Assembly: GCA_964019425.1 (NCBI GenBank)
Contig: OZ025816.1
Location: 868,001 to 932,000, forward strand
DNA from: Flectonema sp. DT1601
Taxonomy: Eukaryota > Euglenozoa > Diplonemea > Diplonemida > Diplonemidae
DNA: 64,000 nucleotides
Direction: 5' to 3'
Shown piece after piece: positions 44,043-53,723 of this stretch. Positions within the stretch are counted from its first letter, which is position 1; each line of letters starts with the position of its first letter. The translations under genes were made by a program, and so were the position numbers. Below the pieces are notes generated by a model. That model had not been told where the DNA came from. It saw only the letters and a list, made by a program, of their open reading frames with translations, and did not search any database.

Positions 44043-44692
44043 TTAACGATGTTTTTAATATTTTCGCTCAATTCGAGTACACCGTTAATGAATTACTGTG
44101 ATTCTTCACAAGTATTTCTACTGTTGTTATTATTTTTTAATTACTTTTCAAAACAAAATTGATGGGTTTTTCACTTTTCTATTGATGTTTAATCAACCTG
44201 AGAGAAAGAAGAAAAGAAAAAAAAAAAAAAACACGAAAAAAAAAACCCGTTGATCGCAGGAACCTCGTTTCATCTGTCAGTAAGTTGATATTCCTCTCTG
44301 TCCCCTTATTCTTTTGATACAACACAAAATAAAGAAACTGATAGTCGTCAAGTTCTATTCCCTTAAAGTAATCTCAAAGTCCCTTACTGCGCCTATCAAC
44401 AGTACATTCAGTCAACTAATTACACGTGAAAAGTGCTGTAGAACACCAGTGGTAAATTAATAATAACATTTACAACGTATTGCAGTTTAGCTACAATTTT
44501 GTAGACAGGCATGCTGTGTGTTACCCTTCAGTGTCGTAGTGAATGAAGATCTGTTGGATTTATTTGATAAAACTTTCTATTCGACAGCAATACATTTGAT
44601 CTCTTTACTCGTGTGTTAGAATTATTATGAGCTTACTACTAACTGTTACATGGTAGATATTATTATTTTATAACTTAGAAACCATAACAACG
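44043..44692. other. Intergenic spacer
   Basis: No gene seen. It contains A-runs (44219-44231) and ends in a weak acceptor (TTATAACTTAG) 14-15 nt before the next start codon. Confidence 0.65.
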
Positions 44693-46207
44693 ATGTCTGA
44701 ATTCGAAGAAATCAAAGAATCTCTTCTGCTGTGGCAAGAAGAACTACGAGTAACACAACTAGGAATGGATACCTTGTGGATTATATTCGGTTCTTGTTTG
44801 GTATTCTTAATGCAGTGCGGCTTTGGAATGTTTGAAGCTGGTTGCGTGTCATCACGGAACGTCGTATCGATAATGTACAGAAACTTAATGGGAACTTGTA
44901 TAAGCGCTGTTCAATTCTATTGTTTAGGATGGGGGTTTGCTTATGGTACTGACGGCAATAGATTCCTTGGGACAAATAACTTCTTTATGATGGATCTCCC
45001 GAAGACTACCTCTCAGGGTGGTACAGCTACAGTTTACACACAGGCGTTCGTATTCTTTCAGTTTTCGTTGTGTACAATGTCAGCGACCATCGTTTCAGGT
45101 GCCTTAGCCGAGCGAACACAAAGTATCGCATACACAAGTTGCTCGGCGTTTTTCAGTACCATTGTATTCCCAATAGCTGCTCACTGGTGTTGGTCTAATG
45201 ATGGATGGGCTTCTTCTAAATTAGAAGTACACAATGGAAGGATAGGAATGGGTGTTATGGATTTCTCAGGTGCCGGTACAGTTTGTGTTCTCGGAGGTTT
45301 CGCAGCCCTCGCAGGCGCCATAGTTCTGGGACCCCGCGAGCGTCAATATAAAGGAAAAAAGATAGCGAGATTTGACGCGAATGACACTCGAAAAGAATCT
45401 ATTCTATTCTCTGGTCATAATAAAGTATTTCAGGTGATGGGAATAATGATTCTTTGGGCTGGTTGGTTCGGATATAATCTTGCTGGCACAGGTACACTTT
45501 GGAATAAAGGATCACGTATAGCCCCTCGGGTAAGTATTAATACCGCCCTTGGAGCAGCAGGCGGAGGATTTTCTGTCGTTGTGGCGGATACCGTTATTCA
45601 GTTATTTCACAAACGTGCGAAACTAAAACGAAAAAAACCCTCACGCTCGTGGAAGATGTACGCAGAACACAGGGGACTACAAGTTAAAAATGATATACCT
45701 CAAAATGCCATACTTGGTTATTCTGTTTGTTATAATTTATCTAATTTATGTAATGGAATACTTGCAGGTCTTGTGTCTTCTACCTCAGGTTGTGCAGTGC
45801 TAGACCCCTGGGCATCATTTGTTGTTAGTTCTATTGCGGGAATGGTTTATGGAATGTCATCAAACTTAATAAGAAGATTCCACGTTGATGATCCGTTAGA
45901 TTGCTTTGCTATTTATGGATGCGGTGGATTGGTTAGTTTATTGATGACTTCATTATTTGCTAAACCTTCCCATGTGACTGAAGTTTATGGTTCAGAATTT
46001 ACTGACAATGGATACTACGGAATTGTCTATGGAGGAAACGCTAATCAATTAGGTGTTCAAGTGGTTGTTGGATTAACAATTGCTGTTTGGAGCTTCGTTT
46101 TGAATATTATTTTATTTATATCATTACGTAAACTTGAAATGCTTCGTTTACCAGAAAATATTCATTCGTTGGATGTTGCGGTTCATCACGCACATGCTTA
46201 CCATTAG
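44693..46207 (+). CDS. Ammonium transporter (AMT/Mep) family protein lacking both pore histidines
   Basis: Intact 504 residues with about eleven membrane helices and a typical AMT order: QCGFGMFEAGCVSSRN, FFQFSLCTMSATIVSGALAER, MDFSGAGTVCVLGGFAAL, MILWAGWFGYNLAGTG, DDPLDCFAIYGCGG. Normal members conduct ammonium through a pore lined by two facing histidines. The first lies in DFAG-x4-H and is Cys198 here (Asp190, which supports ion recruitment, is kept). The second lies in DPLEAAQLHG and is Tyr408 here. Single replacements occur in some fungal Mep proteins, but loss of both is unusual. It could be a sensor (transceptor), a channel with changed selectivity, or a paralogue used otherwise. The start follows TTATAACTTAG. 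Confidence 0.92.
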   Translation: MSEFEEIKESLLLWQEELRVTQLGMDTLWIIFGSCLVFLMQCGFGMFEAGCVSSRNVVSIMYRNLMGTCISAVQFYCLGWGFAYGTDGNRFLGTNNFFMMDLPKTTSQGGTATVYTQAFVFFQFSLCTMSATIVSGALAERTQSIAYTSCSAFFSTIVFPIAAHWCWSNDGWASSKLEVHNGRIGMGVMDFSGAGTVCVLGGFAALAGAIVLGPRERQYKGKKIARFDANDTRKESILFSGHNKVFQVMGIMILWAGWFGYNLAGTGTLWNKGSRIAPRVSINTALGAAGGGFSVVVADTVIQLFHKRAKLKRKKPSRSWKMYAEHRGLQVKNDIPQNAILGYSVCYNLSNLCNGILAGLVSSTSGCAVLDPWASFVVSSIAGMVYGMSSNLIRRFHVDDPLDCFAIYGCGGLVSLLMTSLFAKPSHVTEVYGSEFTDNGYYGIVYGGNANQLGVQVVVGLTIAVWSFVLNIILFISLRKLEMLRLPENIHSLDVAVHHAHAYH

Positions 46208-46762
46208 TAGTGCGAAGTATGAGCTGTCAGTTGATTCTTATAACCTGAAGTGTCAGCTTGATTTCATGTTGCTATCGACCAGCTGTGAAGCTGGAAATAG
46301 ATCTCGTTCTCGTGGCAATAATCCGGCTACTACTGTTTCCTTTTTATAATTCAAGACAACATACTTTCCTTGTTGAGTCACACGCCTTATTCATTAGTTG
46401 GTTTGTTTTTCGATTCTAATTGCCTGACATTTCAAGCTTAATTTACACAAAACAATATTCGGTCAGTTTAGCTAATCGGGTTTGAGATATTTATTTCTAT
46501 TCTTTCTTTTTTTTATATATTTTGAATATTATTATATTACCATTTTGAGAAGTTAATATCCGTAACTGTTCAAAGAAAGTGTTTACAAACAGAGTAGAGC
46601 CGTAATAGTATTTTATAGGAAATTACAACCACAGAATATGTTGCACTATTCAGGAATCGAAGCTGCTTTTCCTTATTACTTTACGATTGTTGCTGCCGTT
46701 TGGAACACTTCAGCAAGATTAATAAATATTTTTTCCTAAAAGAACAAGCAAAGAAAACAACA
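46208..46762. other. Intergenic spacer
   Basis: No gene seen. The predicted acceptor before the next gene (TTTTTTCCTAAAAG) is weak. Confidence 0.6.
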
Positions 46763-48298
46763 ATGGAAGTTTTCGTGACGTGTCCGGATTTAGGATTCCC
46801 TACAGTGTCAGTCACAGTTGGTGCTGATTCTGTTGTGAGCGACATATTGACGGCAGTGGCTGGCGAGTGGGATGTCGATCCGGATGAAGTTGAACTGTCG
46901 TTCGCTGGTGATGCCCTTTGCGACAGTGATCGGTTAGCAGATCGTGGAGTGGGTGCAGACAGCGAGTTTGAAATGCGGCAGAAGCTGGTTCGGATCTTCG
47001 GTAGATGCTGGTTTGTTGATGATAAAAAAAGGGAGAAGCTGCTTGTTTGGATGAGAGACCACATTACGGAGGATTTATGTCTGGACACTCCCACATTCTC
47101 GGTGGATGGTTGCCTCACTTTTGACTTGATTGAGGAAGAGTTGCTTCCTTCAGATGCCAAACAGATTTCCTTCCGCCATTCAAATTGCAACAACACGGTC
47201 ATCACACAAGTTACTGTTATTGAAGATGATTTCTGTAGTAGGTCACAACTCACTTCTGTTGACCTTTCCAGTCTTAGTAGTGTCACCAGTATTGGACATC
47301 ATTTTTTGTATAAGTGTTCACAACTCACTGCTGTTGACCTTTCAGGTCTTAGTAGTGTCACTAGTATTGGAGATTATATTTTGTATAAGTGTTCACAACT
47401 CACTGCTGTTGACCTTTCGGGTCTTAGTAGTGTCACTAGTATTGGAAATTATTTTTTGTTTGAGAGTTCACAAATCACTTCTGTTGACCTTTCAGGTCTT
47501 AGTAGTGTCACCAGTATTGGGCATGAATTTTTGGGTGAGTGTTCACAACTCACTTCTGTTGACCTTTCAGGTCTTAGTAGTGTCACCAGTATTGGAAATT
47601 ATTTTTTGTATATATGCCCAGAAATCACTTCTGTTGACATTTCAGGTCTTAGTAGTGTCACCAGTATTGGACATCATTTTTTGGGTGAGTGTTCACAACT
47701 CACTGCTGTTGACCTTTCAGGCCTTAGTAGTGTCACCAGTATTGGAGATTATTTATTGTTTCGTTGTTCAGAAATCACTTCTGTTGACCTTTCAGGTCTT
47801 AGTAGTGTCACCAGTGTTGGACATTGTTTTTTGTCTAGGTGTTCACAACTCACTTCTGTTGACCTTTCGGGTCTTAGTAGTGTCACCGGTGTTGGGCATG
47901 AATTTTTGTGTGAGTGTTCACAAATCACTTCTGTTGACCTTTCAGGTTTTAGTAGTGTCACCAGTATTGGAGATCATTTTTTGTGTGAGTGTTCACAACT
48001 CACTTCTGTTGACCTTTCGGGTCTTAGTAGTGTCACCAGTATTGGAGATTATTTATTGTTTTATTGTTCAGAAATCACTTCTGTTGACCTTTCAGGTCTT
48101 AGTAGTGTCACCAGTGTTGGACATTGTTTTTTGTCTAGGTGTTCACAACTCACTTCTGTTGACCTTTCAGGTCTTAATAGTGTGAAGAAAATTGGTGAGA
48201 GCTTCCTCGTTAATTGCAGAGCACTGGAATCTGTTCAGCTGCCTCAAAATAATCGCGCTCTCTTTGAACAGTCTGCAAAGGTTGCGATTAATCATTAA
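46763..48298 (+). CDS. BspA-type leucine-rich repeat protein with ubiquitin-like N-terminus
   Basis: 511 residues from ATG 46763. Residues 1-75 look like a ubiquitin-like fold (MEVFVTCPDLG, VSVTVGADSVVSDIL, VELSFAGDALCDSDRL, GVGADSEF). A linker of about 80 residues follows. Then come 13 nearly identical 25-residue repeats of the BspA type (CSQLTSVDLSGLSSVTSIG plus a variable tail), followed by a degenerate 14th. No signal peptide or membrane segment is seen, so it is likely cytoplasmic, unlike the bacterial surface BspA proteins. I recall a similar Ub-like/LRR pairing in free-living kinetoplastids but cannot verify it here. The repeat period is a multiple of three, so a second open frame in the repeats is an artefact. 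Confidence 0.85.
   Translation: MEVFVTCPDLGFPTVSVTVGADSVVSDILTAVAGEWDVDPDEVELSFAGDALCDSDRLADRGVGADSEFEMRQKLVRIFGRCWFVDDKKREKLLVWMRDHITEDLCLDTPTFSVDGCLTFDLIEEELLPSDAKQISFRHSNCNNTVITQVTVIEDDFCSRSQLTSVDLSSLSSVTSIGHHFLYKCSQLTAVDLSGLSSVTSIGDYILYKCSQLTAVDLSGLSSVTSIGNYFLFESSQITSVDLSGLSSVTSIGHEFLGECSQLTSVDLSGLSSVTSIGNYFLYICPEITSVDISGLSSVTSIGHHFLGECSQLTAVDLSGLSSVTSIGDYLLFRCSEITSVDLSGLSSVTSVGHCFLSRCSQLTSVDLSGLSSVTGVGHEFLCECSQITSVDLSGFSSVTSIGDHFLCECSQLTSVDLSGLSSVTSIGDYLLFYCSEITSVDLSGLSSVTSVGHCFLSRCSQLTSVDLSGLNSVKKIGESFLVNCRALESVQLPQNNRALFEQSAKVAINH
47240..48214 (+). repeat. Thirteen 75-bp tandem repeats (BspA LRR units)
   Basis: Each 75-bp unit encodes 25 residues. Units 7-9 (from 47690) and 11-13 (from 47990) are nearly identical over long stretches, which indicates a 300-bp (four-unit) duplication within the array. 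Confidence 0.95.
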
Positions 48299-48755
48299 AT
48301 GTAAAGTGTTGAATTGATTCTTGGTTGTTATTTAGTTTTTTTATTTCAGTTTGGGAGCTGAAAAGAATAAAATAGTTTGGTGTTTCCCAATTTTCCGTGT
48401 AGTTTAAATTAAAGCCGTTTCCTTTTTTTATTTCCTTTTCTCCGCCGATATCGGGACGGAAGTTATTAACAACATTTTCGTAAAATACATAAAACGAAAG
48501 TTATTTTATAGTGTTCATTCTTTTATCAGAACCCCCAAACCCGCGAGTTTCGTTGTTTACAAAAAAAAAAAAAAAAAAAAATGGGAAAAACTATAATTCC
48601 ACATCTCAACACAAATTTGGTTTGCCCAAAAAAAAAGAAAAAAAAGAAAAATAGAATTGAATTTTACTTCTTGTTAAGAATCTATTTTTTTATTTTATTT
48701 TTTTGGTGGTCTGTTCAAATATGAATTCATTCATTTCTACAGGTCTGATGACGAG
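48299..48755. other. Intergenic spacer
   Basis: No gene seen. It has A-runs at 48560-48580 and ends with the acceptor TTCATTTCTACAG 14 nt before the next start codon. Confidence 0.65.
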
Positions 48756-49613
48756 ATGCAGGAGAATATTGATTCATTACTGCTGCAAGTCTCAGAAGAG
48801 AGAAGAAAACAAGTAGAAGACTCCGAACGGAATCTATTGATGGATGTCTTGCCAAGACTCGCAAAGATGGAGGAAGACGTAGCCGTAATGAGAGATGATG
48901 TAAAGTATCGATTAAGGGAAGTAACGGAATATGATGATTCGACTACAAAAGAGATTGAGAATGAATTGATTGCCGTCAATGACCGGATCTCATTAACAGA
49001 TAATAATATGAGAATGATTTGTGAAGAAGTTGTTGGGATTGCAGAACTGTTGAAAGAGAGAAGTCAACTTCAGCAGGTTGCTGCTGATGTTTCGACACCT
49101 CCGAATTCTGTTATGGATTCTCATTTATCAATTTTATCAAATGAAGTTGGTCCTTATGCTCTTCCTGATCACTCGACTGTTGAAAAACCAGCGTCACCTG
49201 CTCGTGAAGTTGCAACGATTGCAACTCAAACACCATCTCATTCTGTTGGACATACTCAAACAGAACCTTCACTTGTTTATTCAAGAATAGAAAAAGAGAT
49301 TTCAACCAGAGCACCGCAATCGATTCTTCGAACTCCTTCACCTACTCGATCAGATCCCCGAATATCAATATTCACGTCTACAGGTCTTGATAGAGTTCCA
49401 GTAGCTGAGTATACTTCTGGTAGTCAGTCTTCTTATTATGGAAATCTTAATAATAATTACTCTGTTGACACTCCTCCAGTGAGATCACCGAAACCATCTC
49501 CGACTTACATCGGACGTTCTATTCCAACAGCTGGGGTCCCACAACAGTTTTCTGTTAAAGTCGCATTCCAGGGTTCACCTGTTCCAACTCATCCACAATA
49601 TCGTTATCGTTAA
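48756..49613 (+). CDS. Coiled-coil protein of unknown function
   Basis: Intact 285 residues. The first 115 are charged heptad-like helix (EERRKQVEDSERNLLMDVLP, MEEDVAVMRDDVKYRLREV), weakly reminiscent of SF-assemblin/beta-giardin fibre proteins. The rest is Ser/Thr/Pro-rich and probably disordered, with repeated SP/TP sites that suit phosphorylation (RTPSPTRS, PPVRSPKPSPT). Fibre-assemblin identity is only a guess. A single-nt context (GTCTGATGACGAGATG) contains an out-of-frame ATG between acceptor and start. Confidence 0.65.
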   Translation: MQENIDSLLLQVSEERRKQVEDSERNLLMDVLPRLAKMEEDVAVMRDDVKYRLREVTEYDDSTTKEIENELIAVNDRISLTDNNMRMICEEVVGIAELLKERSQLQQVAADVSTPPNSVMDSHLSILSNEVGPYALPDHSTVEKPASPAREVATIATQTPSHSVGHTQTEPSLVYSRIEKEISTRAPQSILRTPSPTRSDPRISIFTSTGLDRVPVAEYTSGSQSSYYGNLNNNYSVDTPPVRSPKPSPTYIGRSIPTAGVPQQFSVKVAFQGSPVPTHPQYRYR

Positions 49614-50069
49614 TGATTAAGACTATGAGTCGTTGTCTACTTGTTGCTCACCGTCTGTGTGGATTTATAAAATGATTACTTGCTGAAGTCTCGACTAGCA
49701 GCATCTGCTGTTGTTATTAATTTATGTATTTTGCCATTGGTGTTTAGAGAAAAGATCACTCTCGAAGGTGTGATCTCCAAGGTATGCAGCTCTGCTCTGA
49801 CTCTGCTGTTTATGTCATCTGAATGAAACTGTAATGAACGTCTTTTGAATCACAAAAACCTTTTCCAGAGGTCACCCATTTCAGAAGTTATCTTCTAAAC
49901 AATCGAATACGAAGCAAATACCTCCCCTGTGAGTTACCTTTCTCAAGGACAATATAAAAACTTGAGACAGGAAACCTCTCTGGTAGTTCATCCGTTGAAT
50001 TATATTCTTTTAGAAGTGATTAGTTCTTATTATAGTTTACAGGATAATAGGACATAAACAAATAATATA
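49614..50069. other. Intergenic spacer
   Basis: No gene seen. It holds a small inverted repeat (AGATCACTCTCGAAGGTGTGA region, about 49753-49775) and ends in the acceptor ATAGTTTACAG before the next gene. Confidence 0.6.
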
Positions 50070-50864
50070 ATGGCTCATTGGCTCTACGCTGGAGAGATTG
50101 AACTCACAAAAGATGAGAAGAAAATGAGAGACCTCTGCTTCAGGACTGATTACTATGCGTTGCCTGTTGTCGCTGGAATTTATTGTTTGGGAGGGATAGT
50201 GATGGGTAAGTGCAGTGCAATTCCAAACTTTGCGATGACTTGTTTCGGTGCGTGTCTAGCTTCCACAGTCGTATATCAAGATGCTAGAGTTGTTATTACT
50301 CCATTAGAAGAAGATGTGGTTATGTTTAAAGCACAGTCTAGATTGGGGAAATGGATATTCTTAACGAGACACATCCTGGCATTCCAAGCAGTTCACTTTA
50401 TTGGAAGTCTTGTGACCCCTTACAGTTACAGCTGGTCAATGATTGTATCGGGGTTAGCTATATTTATTACAATTCAATATTTTACATTAGTTCATTGGAA
50501 TCCAGAGTTTATTCAGTCTTGTGAGATTCGATCCAAACGTGGAATTCCATTCCGTCAACAGATGATATGGACTCACGTACCTGCGGGGTGTTTAGGGATA
50601 ATGGATTTATATTCTCGTGGTGCATCTGATCTGCTTGAAAACAGTTTATCATTCCCTGCAATGAGTTTTGTAATTCTTATTTATGCATTATCGTACACAG
50701 GATTTATTCATAAAAACTTTGACCGTACTGGAGAGTGGCCCTATGCAATTCTCGATCCTCTCGGAAAGTCTCTATCAAAGTGGACCATCTTCATAGCAGG
50801 ACAGACAGCAATCTTAACTGGCATGGTTGGGATATCTTACCTTCTTGTTAAGTTTAGGAGTTAA
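50070..50864 (+). CDS. FAR-17a/AIG1-like multi-pass membrane hydrolase
   Basis: Intact 264 residues with about six membrane helices. GKWIFLTRHILAFQAVHF matches the AIG1/ADTRP motif W-x-YLTf-x7-Q, and its Thr99 sits at the catalytic threonine. WTHVPAGCLGIMDL carries His169, aligned with the family's catalytic histidine. TGEWPYAILDPLG matches the conserved G-x-WxYP region. AIG1 and ADTRP are threonine hydrolases that cleave fatty-acid esters of hydroxy fatty acids in membranes. An N-terminal addition of about 90 residues with a membrane helix is longer than in animals. Family assignment rests on motif order by eye. Confidence 0.68.
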   Translation: MAHWLYAGEIELTKDEKKMRDLCFRTDYYALPVVAGIYCLGGIVMGKCSAIPNFAMTCFGACLASTVVYQDARVVITPLEEDVVMFKAQSRLGKWIFLTRHILAFQAVHFIGSLVTPYSYSWSMIVSGLAIFITIQYFTLVHWNPEFIQSCEIRSKRGIPFRQQMIWTHVPAGCLGIMDLYSRGASDLLENSLSFPAMSFVILIYALSYTGFIHKNFDRTGEWPYAILDPLGKSLSKWTIFIAGQTAILTGMVGISYLLVKFRS

Positions 50865-51483
50865 TTTAACGCTACGTAGCAATCATTATGAAAAACAGAA
50901 AAAAGTTGTATTTATGCACAGCATAGTTTCTCATAAAACTATTATTTAGTTACTGTCAATAGTCACTTATCAAACGATTTTTTTTTCTTTCTAATTCTAA
51001 CTTCTAAGAAACCTAATTAACAACGTGAGCTGTGCAAGACAAGTTATTGCGTGTGCTGTGCCAGTTTGTGGTATTTCTCTTACGTTGCACAATACTGTAT
51101 AAGTGTTTTCCTTCTTTCTTAATTGTTGGCATCACAAAATCACTTTATCGAAGTTTTCGTTTTTTCCCCTAACATCTTCCAGTTCAATTCCCTCTCACTC
51201 ACAATCGGAGGTACATCATTTTGCGTAGATGTGCAATATTAAATGAAGAGTATGACATGGAGAAAGCTTGAAATAAAAAAAAGGGGGGGGGGAAAGAAGA
51301 TAACCTTTACCGGAGCCGTGATCTACACATATAAAACTTACAATTTTTTGATTGAAAAAAACATTTGGTTGCACACGGAATTTAAGATGCTTCTTTTTTT
51401 ACATTCGAAATGTTCCCAACCCCTAAAGTTATGAATTTAATTCTAAAAGTAATAATAAAATACTTTCTTAGTCATCTCAAGAA
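50865..51483. other. Intergenic spacer
   Basis: No gene seen. It contains a G-run (51283-51291) and ends in the acceptor ACTTTCTTAG before the golgin gene. Confidence 0.6.
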
Positions 51484-53416
51484 ATGACCAATTTAATCGG
51501 AATGTTGGAGAACGCCCTGGAGCGGATGGATGAAACCGCTGGTGACATCAGCCATGGAAAAATAAACGTTCCTTGGAAGGAAGAAAAGGATGAACACATG
51601 CTACCGGGACCTCCATCAGATTTGATAAAAACACAAGTTTTGAGTGATGAGTTACAAGAACAAAGAAGTGAATTAAATAGACGAAAAGCAGCCATAAGTG
51701 AACAGAATGATATTGAATACAATAATGATACAGCAAGCAACAGATCTGAGACACGTTCCCGATCTGTGACACCCGTTACCAATAGTCCGAAGAATAACTT
51801 GTTCCAGGACGAGATTGCTCTTCTCACACGGGAAAAGGCTGAACTTGTTAAGGGAAACGCCACGCTGTTGGAAGAGATCTGTCAACAAGAGCGAACTATA
51901 GAGGCCACAAAGGAGCGAACCACAACACAAATTACGAGTCTACTCTCTGACAAAGGTGAACTGGAATCTCAACTACAACTAGCCATCACTGACAGAGACA
52001 AGGGTGAGAGACTTAGAGAAGAAAAGTCTTCAAAAATGATTAGTATCTTAAAAGAAAAGGACAAAATGATAACTGACCTTAGAGAAGCAAAAGACCACCA
52101 CGAAGATCAAAAACAAGGAAAGGTTTCTGAATTAGAAGACAAAATTATAGAAATCGAATCACAGAGAGAGACTCAAGATAAATATATTGCAACCCTTCAA
52201 GACAAAGCATCTCAACACGATAATGAACTAAGAATTCTCCAACGAGAATTAGACTTGAAAGAAGAAGATATCCGAAACCAGAACGCAACCCTCCACATGA
52301 AAGATCAAAGCTCTCGATCAATTGCAACAGAACTGGAACAGTACAAGACCCGTTATAGTAAAGCAGTAGTAGAAAAAGATAAAGAGGTAGCTTCACTAAT
52401 TCAACAACTTACAACAACACAACAGCAAAACTATCCTTCACTTGACTTCAGTCAAACAGAAAGTAATAATGATGAGGAGACTGTAGAAACACTACGAGCT
52501 CTTGAAAAGCTTCAAGAAGAATATAATAAATTACGTGGGGAATACAGAACTCTTCACACAAAGAAGACAACTGACGATTCTAACGCCACTCAAACACAAC
52601 ATGAATTGGAAGCAATTATCGAACATCAAAAAGCGACTGCTAATGGACTCCACGAATCACTTTCACAAATACAACAACAACTTCAAGAAACACAACAGTC
52701 GGCTTTAAACTCTAAGTCTGCAGCTGATCACGAGAATCGTCGACTTGAAGTTACAGTTCAGCAATTAGAACGCCGACTTGTAAAAAGGGAAGAAGATCTC
52801 GAATCTTCTGAAGCTGTCTCTCGTTGTCGTAAATTAGGAGAAACACTTCTTGAGAAGCAAGCTGTATTAGAAACACGAAATGCTGAAGTCGAACAACTTT
52901 CAATGAAACTGCGAACTGCTCAACAGAAGTTTCGAGAGATGGAACTCCTCAGCGTCTCTCCACCAAAAGACATCGAAGCTCAAGAACTCGAACACCCGAC
53001 TGTTTATCAGGTCTGTAGTCTTGTCTTTGATTGGATAGTTGTGTGAGAAACACAAATATCTTAAATAAAAATACCAATAAAACAGGTACGCAATTCTCGC
53101 TTCTTCCAAAACCTCTCCAGATCATCAGAACTCGGTCGGAATACTGTTTCTGTAGCTGCCGCTCTTGACGGAGTTGCGATGAGTGCTGGGAGAATGTTTC
53201 GAAGGAATGTTATCTTGAGAGTCTTTGCAGTGGTATGTTTTAATTATATTTATTTAACAGAACTGATTCTAATTGGAAGTTAAAATATTAAATAAAAAAC
53301 AGGCCTATGTTATATTCCTCCACATCTGGGTATTCTTATTTATGGGAATATCACTACCGAGTAGTCCACATGATGCTGAATTGCACGTTGCTGCAGAGAT
53401 AACACCGCAGGGTTAG
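51484..53416 (+). CDS. GOLGA5: Golgin-84-like coiled-coil Golgi tether with C-terminal membrane anchor
   Basis: Exons 51484-53010, 53086-53232 and 53303-53416 give 595 residues. About residues 110-505 are nearly continuous coiled coil, preceded by a disordered Ser-rich N-terminus. The C-terminal part, readable only after splicing, has the golgin-84 signature: LDGVAMSAGRMFRRN, then VILRVFAVAYVIFLHIWVFLF. This resembles golgin-84's LD-x-LR-x-G-x-FLRR and tail-proximal LHLWV anchor; CASP has a related end. Golgin-84 is a Rab-binding tether of the Golgi rims that holds vesicles and stacks. The introns are 75 and 70 nt with AAAACAG/AAAAACAG ends. The start follows the acceptor ACTTTCTTAG. Confidence 0.88.
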
Positions 53417-53723
53417 TAATATAATAAGAAATACTCCTTCCTGCTTACCTTTATTTAAATTACTTTCCTAGAGAGGAGCCATGTATTGCTATTAGTTTCT
53501 TGTTACCATTTTATACGAGTTGGTGTACAGGTCTTCCTTCCGTCTAACTTCGTATGTTACTTTGCGTTATCTGTTTTAAGTAATATTTCGTGTTATTAAT
53601 AATTTGTCTTCCCCCTTCAGTCTTCAACTTCTGTGCGTCTTCGTTACTTTTTGAGTTTCTTTGTTGGAAGGCAATTATTATTTTAACTTCCCCAACAGCC
53701 GACGGTAATATCAGGGAAGCGGG
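53417..53723. other. Intergenic spacer
   Basis: No gene seen. It ends in the strong acceptor AACTTCCCCAACAG, about 24 nt before the nucleoporin start. Confidence 0.65.

Noticed and set aside
47130-48185. A 351-codon open frame overlapping the BspA-type gene in another frame
   Set aside because: The repeat period is 75 bp, so one stop-free unit keeps the whole array open in that frame; it has no start context and encodes only hydrophobic repeats.
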